A stretch of DNA of 23,533 nt from UBA1573 sp016794285. GTDB lineage: Bacteria > Pseudomonadota > Alphaproteobacteria > Micavibrionales > Micavibrionaceae. The translations under genes were made by a program, and so were the position numbers. This document shows, one piece after another, positions 22,601-23,533 of the stretch (positions within the stretch are counted from its first letter, which is position 1; every line of letters starts with the position of its first letter). The stretch covers positions 1 to 23,533 of the forward strand of contig JAEUKO010000028.1 in the NCBI GenBank assembly GCA_016794285.1. Reading direction: 5' to 3'. The notes under the pieces are model-generated. The model was not told the DNA's origin. It worked only from the letters and a program-made list of their open reading frames with translations, and did no database searches.

Positions 22601-23533
22601 GCCAACGCGAATGGTCCCGCCCGCTGTTTCTCCCGAAGCATCCATCTGTGCCGAGAGAAGACGAATGCCGCCGCCCGTTACATCAATCTGCCCGCCCTCT
22701 CCGTTTTCACCATGTGCGCTGTACCGACCAGAACTCACGAGATTCATGCCTGTTATCGAACGAATGCTTCCCCCATCGGTTAGACCATCGACGTTCAATC
22801 GTGATGTCGACGTTTCCCATGTATCTCCGAACGTGTTGACCGTGATTGATCCGCCCTGACCATCGAGCCCCTTAGCCGTGATACTGTCGGCCAAAGAAAG
22901 GGTATCAGCTTTTATATCTATCAACCCACCTTTTTTGCCGTCCGCGCTAATCTCACCGCCCAAGGCAACGAAGCTGCCTTCAATATCAATCTGGCCGCCG
23001 TTTTCAGTTCCACTACCCTTTGCTTCTATTTTTCCGGTATTCTGAATCACCGCTTTTGAACCAACCAAGCGAATGTGACCACCTTGCGCGGCAACGGTAT
23101 GGGATTGAATCTGTCCTTCGTTGACAATCAAACTATCAACTACATTACGGGCGGCCGCCGCTGTGACCAGAACACGCCCACCATCGGCTTTGATTGTTCC
23201 GGTATTCTTGACCACTTGCTTGGTCATGGCATCGGAAGCCTCAACCAAAATCAAACCATCTCCGGCAAAGTCAATCGTGCTGATATCACCCGAGGCCAAA
23301 GATACTTTCCCAAGACGTGCCTCAATGACACCGTGGTTCTCAACGTGAGGGGCGACAAGCCCTGCCAATCCGGCTTGCCCAATGGTCATTGTACCGTGGT
23401 TGATAATTTGTGCATCAGGATTTCCCGAGCGGGTTAGCTTGACATCGCCGCCAGCCATAAAGGCAGCATCATCTTCCAGATCGCTCGTCGCCGCCACAAG
23501 TCCGCCCACATCAACCCGAGAACCTGCCCCAAA
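16661..23533 (-). CDS. Giant filamentous-haemagglutinin-type adhesin, partial (N-terminus off right edge)
   Basis: The frame is open for 2290 codons and continues past the right edge. A GTG at 23509 is internal, because the preceding codons read FGAGSRVD, family sequence of the two-partner-secretion (TPS) domain. In order: the end of the TPS/haemagglutination beta-helix (nt 23533-22260, with GG-x-I/V-x-V repeats and the landmark LLDPKNI); 12 FG-GAP-like repeats (22252-19703); a second beta-helix stretch (about 19690-18960, with LQASNDI); about eight MBG/YDG repeats (18955-16920); and a C-terminal tail of about 85 residues, rich in Ser/Thr/Gln/Val, ending KKLFGIADI. The protein is presumably exported by a TpsB outer-membrane transporter that is not in this window, and displayed as a fibre for adhesion. 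No frameshift is seen. The tail is not a recognisable toxin domain. Confidence 0.92.
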   Translation of the reverse strand, partial: FGAGSRVDVGGLVAATSDLEDDAAFMAGGDVKLTRSGNPDAQIINHGTMTIGQAGLAGLVAPHVENHGVIEARLGKVSLASGDISTIDFAGDGLILVEASDAMTKQVVKNTGTIKADGGRVLVTAAAARNVVDSLIVNEGQIQSHTVAAQGGHIRLVGSKAVIQNTGKIEAKGSGTENGGQIDIEGSFVALGGEISADGKKGGLIDIKADTLSLADSITAKGLDGQGGSITVNTFGDTWETSTSRLNVDGLTDGGSIRSITGMNLVSSGRYSAHGENGEGGQIDVTGGGIRLLSAQMDASGETAGGTIRVGGEFQGGKNLPVDELPNAQIVTLDRGTRLRADGEGNDADGGTVIVWSDADTMALGEISAIPGLVLGDGGFVEISSAGDLSYGATVQTGRDGRAGSVLLDPKNIIIANSTFNPTAIIMGRAYTGGNNVDMSLLNGGSPIGYDSNISLDGNRLAVGYKVSNGFGDTMGRSGAVYLYSFTDSSFSGGVLEGIVGYGFTGGKNVNVTQLGASDYFGEDVSLDGNRLAVGAYYDDGNANALGDSGAVYLFSFSDSTFSGGTLESRIGHGYTGGKNYSMSGVLGNSDYFGKAVSLSGNRLAVGAFYDDGSGNTVANSGSVYLFSFSDSVFSNPVLQATIGNGYTGGKNINVSLDISDYFGNDISLDGNRLAVSSYAMDGSGNTQSASGEVLLFSFTDAVFSGGVLESRIGLGYTGGKNIDNTALGASDYFGWSVALDGNRLAVGAMYDDANGNSSSDSGAVYLYSFTDSVFSGGVLEARMGNNYAALGGKNLSRPNEAAGGDYFGSSVSLDGNRLVVGSLGDDGPTNVNSYQGAIHFYTFSDSVFTGGTWQGTLGTGYSGGKNITLPFNTGGDSMSQQMGVSVSGTRIAIGTPNDDGFNDTLGDSGAVYLYSFANSNFDSGILEGIIGSGYTGGKNINLAGTLDGGDYFGYSVSLDGNQLAVGAPYDDGSANALSNSGAVYLFSFTDSVFSGGVLESRIGRNYAGGKNYNPANLTGTSDYFGWSVSLDANRLAVGAYYDDGLANAKGDSGAVYLFSFADSVFTTPTLQSILGYNYTGGKNFNLSTLEVSDTFGSGVSLDGNRLAVSSYGDDGFGNAAALSGAAYLFTFSDSLFSSPTLQATMGYGYTGGKNVNMNMLETGDAISGIALEGSVLALGAWGDDGFGGSSALGAQYGAVYLYNFDDLLFTNAQLDATIGYNYTGGKNINMNGIIGGADYVGGGLSIDQGNLVAGSAGLDGASDNYFSTGGAFIYRGNSYAPASGSTFANLPSTTIGITPANLSALLSTPQSVTLQASNDIILDNDLVVNNGAGNGGTLTLQAGRSILLNANIVTDSGDLFLYANEDLASGVVNAQRDAGAATITMAAGTSINAGTGNVTIRLEDGTGKTNRTSGHITLDDITAGTIFVRNLEQTSSIILNGPLVASGAGTPITLASGKDFINNYGAGALVTPSGRWLVYSDNAVLNTLNGITSDFSMNSCVYLGACGAIPGSGNGLLYEYSPNILSISVNTSRWYGDANPSGAALQSLFLYTGFQGADTVAVLDSLPTATIAGTATATAAAGTSHAITLTGGADNFYTYYLLDPSFLAITQKPVSATWNSALTKNYGDSNPNPSLSSFTFSGFANGETAGGLNALVTPNFGSVTTATGVGTYNVSAVFTNTPNYLITAPDTTLTINKRDITSAWTGGLSRVYGDANPNVTTSNFTYTGFVNGDTGAVVTASGNYGAVTTSSNVGSYAVGANFSAANYNITNSPTTTLTINKRNITATVGSTSRAYGDANPAYTWSDVTWNNLANGETGSVLDTMTVSSPTALATSNAGTTHNINLTGFSDNNYNLTGSTAGVLTISKRNITATVGSVSKTYGDAIPSFTWSNVTWNNLANAETGSVLDAMTVSAPTYAVTSNAGTTHAIGITGFSDNNYNLTGHTAGTLSVAKRDITSAWTGGLSRVYGDANPNVTTSNFTYTGFVNGDTNAAVTASGDYGAITTATNVGSYAVGANFSATNYNITNSPTTTLAISKRDITATVNSVSKTYGDALQSLSWSDVAWSNLANGETGSVLDALTVAAPTYSVTSNAGSTHSINLTGFSDNNYNLTGSTAGVLSIDKATLTLRVADAQRKAQTPNPAFSYALEGLKNGDSQSVLTGVSLSTSATSSSPQGVYDISASGGVALNYLVTSYVDGELIITSNGIPSTVEQALSASSQTVGQTVNQTTFVNTTEFSGVQNQKSPAVEGSKTFVVIPDDELKTDGNAAKGALIAITESLKKLFGIADI
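16920..18955 (-). repeat. MBG/YDG repeat array in the adhesin
   Basis: About eight units of roughly 80 residues, seven of them marked by YGD (for example KTYGDANP) and separated by linkers such as INKRDITATV. The last unit (ATLTLRVADAQRKAQTPNP) lacks YGD. These immunoglobulin-like units are common stalks in large bacterial surface proteins. Units 3 and 6 share 38 identical residues (DNA near 18340-18455 and 17560-17675) but differ at about 14 synonymous positions. Confidence 0.85.
19703..22252 (-). repeat. Twelve FG-GAP-like repeats in the adhesin
   Basis: Twelve tandem units of about 70 residues with consensus YTGGKN, DYFG, VSLDGNRLAVG, YDDG, SGAVYLFSF and DSVFSGG. The DYFG...DG pattern is that of FG-GAP/integrin-alpha beta-propeller blades, often Ca2+-binding. 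Units 1, 11 and 12 are the most diverged, and units 6 and 7 lack parts of the consensus. DNA copies differ at many third positions, so the array is old. Confidence 0.88.

Noticed and set aside
23507..23509. GTG as the start of the adhesin
   Set aside because: Codons before it continue in frame with TPS-domain sequence (FGAGSRVD), so the gene extends past the right edge.

Overview
ORGANISM. The window looks like chromosomal DNA of a facultatively anaerobic alphaproteobacterium. The order clpP - lon - HU gene - tRNA-Val on one strand is an alphaproteobacterial arrangement. The tRNAs encode their CCA ends. The ubiTUV genes (oxygen-independent ubiquinone synthesis) and nrdDG (anaerobic ribonucleotide reductase), both with FNR boxes, point to growth with and without oxygen. 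I cannot name a genus from the sequence alone. LAYOUT. (1) 1-3094, minus strand: edge of a genomic island inserted at the 3' end of tRNA-Val(UAC). It holds an intact tyrosine integrase next to the tRNA, a small lipoprotein and the first 364 codons of a superfamily-2 helicase-like protein that runs off the left edge. (2) 3095-7655, minus strand: housekeeping core with tRNA-Val, HU and its strong terminator, Lon, ClpP and an unrecognised membrane-anchored protein. clpX is not in its usual place between clpP and lon. (3) 7769-10974, plus strand: tRNA-Ala(CGC), then a compact element of about 3.1 kb bounded by perfect 55-bp direct repeats. The right repeat is a copy of the 3' part of the tRNA. The element holds only a VWA-like protein with a MIDAS-type motif and a 685-aa coiled-coil protein with three membrane segments, behind one strong promoter. 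It has no integrase. This is the best candidate in the window for an undescribed system. (4) 11136-16645, plus strand: anaerobic metabolism block. ubiT-ubiU-ubiV has an FNR box spaced exactly for a class II promoter. nrdD-nrdG has an FNR box plus two NrdR boxes 32 bp apart. (5) 16661-23533, minus strand: C-terminal 2290 codons of a giant two-partner-secretion adhesin. It has a filamentous-haemagglutinin beta-helix, 12 FG-GAP-like repeats, more beta-helix and about eight MBG/YDG repeats. Its N-terminus lies beyond the right edge. HOW IT WORKS TOGETHER. Lon, ClpP and HU are general protein-quality and nucleoid functions. The ubi and nrd operons are functionally linked: on loss of oxygen FNR would turn on both oxygen-independent quinone synthesis and the oxygen-sensitive glycyl-radical reductase. 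Two different tRNA genes less than 5 kb apart have each been used as an integration site, so this locus is a mosaic of conserved core and mobile cargo.
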